NCBI RefSeq assembly: GCF_049801075.1
Contig: NZ_JBNAGG010000005.1
Coordinates: 123,988-187,987, forward strand
Source: Maritalea sp049801075
GTDB taxonomy: Bacteria; Pseudomonadota; Alphaproteobacteria; Rhizobiales; Devosiaceae
DNA length: 64,000 bases
Direction: 5' to 3'
The notes beneath the pieces were generated by a model. That model saw only the letters and a list, made by a program, of their open reading frames with translations, searched no databases and had not been told where the DNA came from. The position numbers and the translations under genes were made by a program. Positions 63,991 to 64,000 of this stretch are shown here, piece after piece (the first letter of the stretch is position 1; every line of letters begins with the position of its first letter).

Positions 63991-64000
63991 AGGACATTGG

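Overview
The window looks like a chromosomal segment of an alphaproteobacterium, most likely order Hyphomicrobiales (Rhizobiales); the family is not resolved. The evidence is gene order and gene type: pckA facing chvI-chvG-hprK-EIIA(Man)-HPr, then ahcY, a DivL pseudokinase, tsaE, addB-addA, trxA, folC-accD-trpA-trpB-trpF, ihfB, sppA, rpsA, cmk and aroA. By eye the base composition is near 50% G+C. Only the distal end holds clear mobile DNA.

Layout. 1-510: 3' end of a probable glycosyltransferase, truncated by the window edge. 927-6215: complete dipeptide ABC importer dppABCDF. 6267-10352: D-amino acid dehydrogenase, SelO pseudokinase and an APC permease. 10396-17075: TRAP transporter dctPQM with its sensor-regulator pair DctB-DctD and a sigma-54 promoter. 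17250-21659: MgtC-like protein, YqiJ/flotillin pair, an acetyltransferase, tRNA-Ala and a zinc-ribbon protein. 21838-32796 (+ strand): aroA, cmk, rpsA, sppA, ihfB, lapA, trpF, trpB, trpA, accD, folC. 32832-49054 (- strand): two thioredoxins, addA, addB, tsaE, divL, ahcY, a DUF2937 protein, HPr, EIIA(Man), HPr kinase, chvG, chvI. 49429-51021: pckA. 51088-58654: mixed accessory genes (TipA-like MerR regulator, two GNATs, cell wall hydrolase, MFS carrier, unknown secreted protein, serine hydrolase, DUF3955 protein, homocysteine methyltransferase-like protein). 58651-62124: polA and gntK. 62360-62436: tRNA-Arg. 62655-63990: an IS110-family (IS1111-type) insertion sequence.

How the parts work together. 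Two importers (Dpp and the TRAP system) share one expression design: a binding-protein gene, a strong hairpin terminator, then the membrane genes. DctB/DctD probably drive the TRAP operon through sigma-54. HPr kinase, HPr, EIIA(Man), ChvG/ChvI and divergent pckA form the rhizobial carbon-status and envelope/acid signalling block. DivL links the housekeeping region to the CtrA cell-cycle circuit: its phospho-acceptor histidine is replaced by tyrosine.

The most notable non-coding signal is downstream of the IS110-family transposase. A structured stretch of about 200 nt has the position expected of an IS1111 bridge/seek RNA. A hairpin loop in it carries 9 nt exactly complementary to the DNA just beyond the right inverted repeat, and a second loop repeats 9 nt of the right element end. 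All function calls rest on reading protein motifs and known family features; no database search was run.
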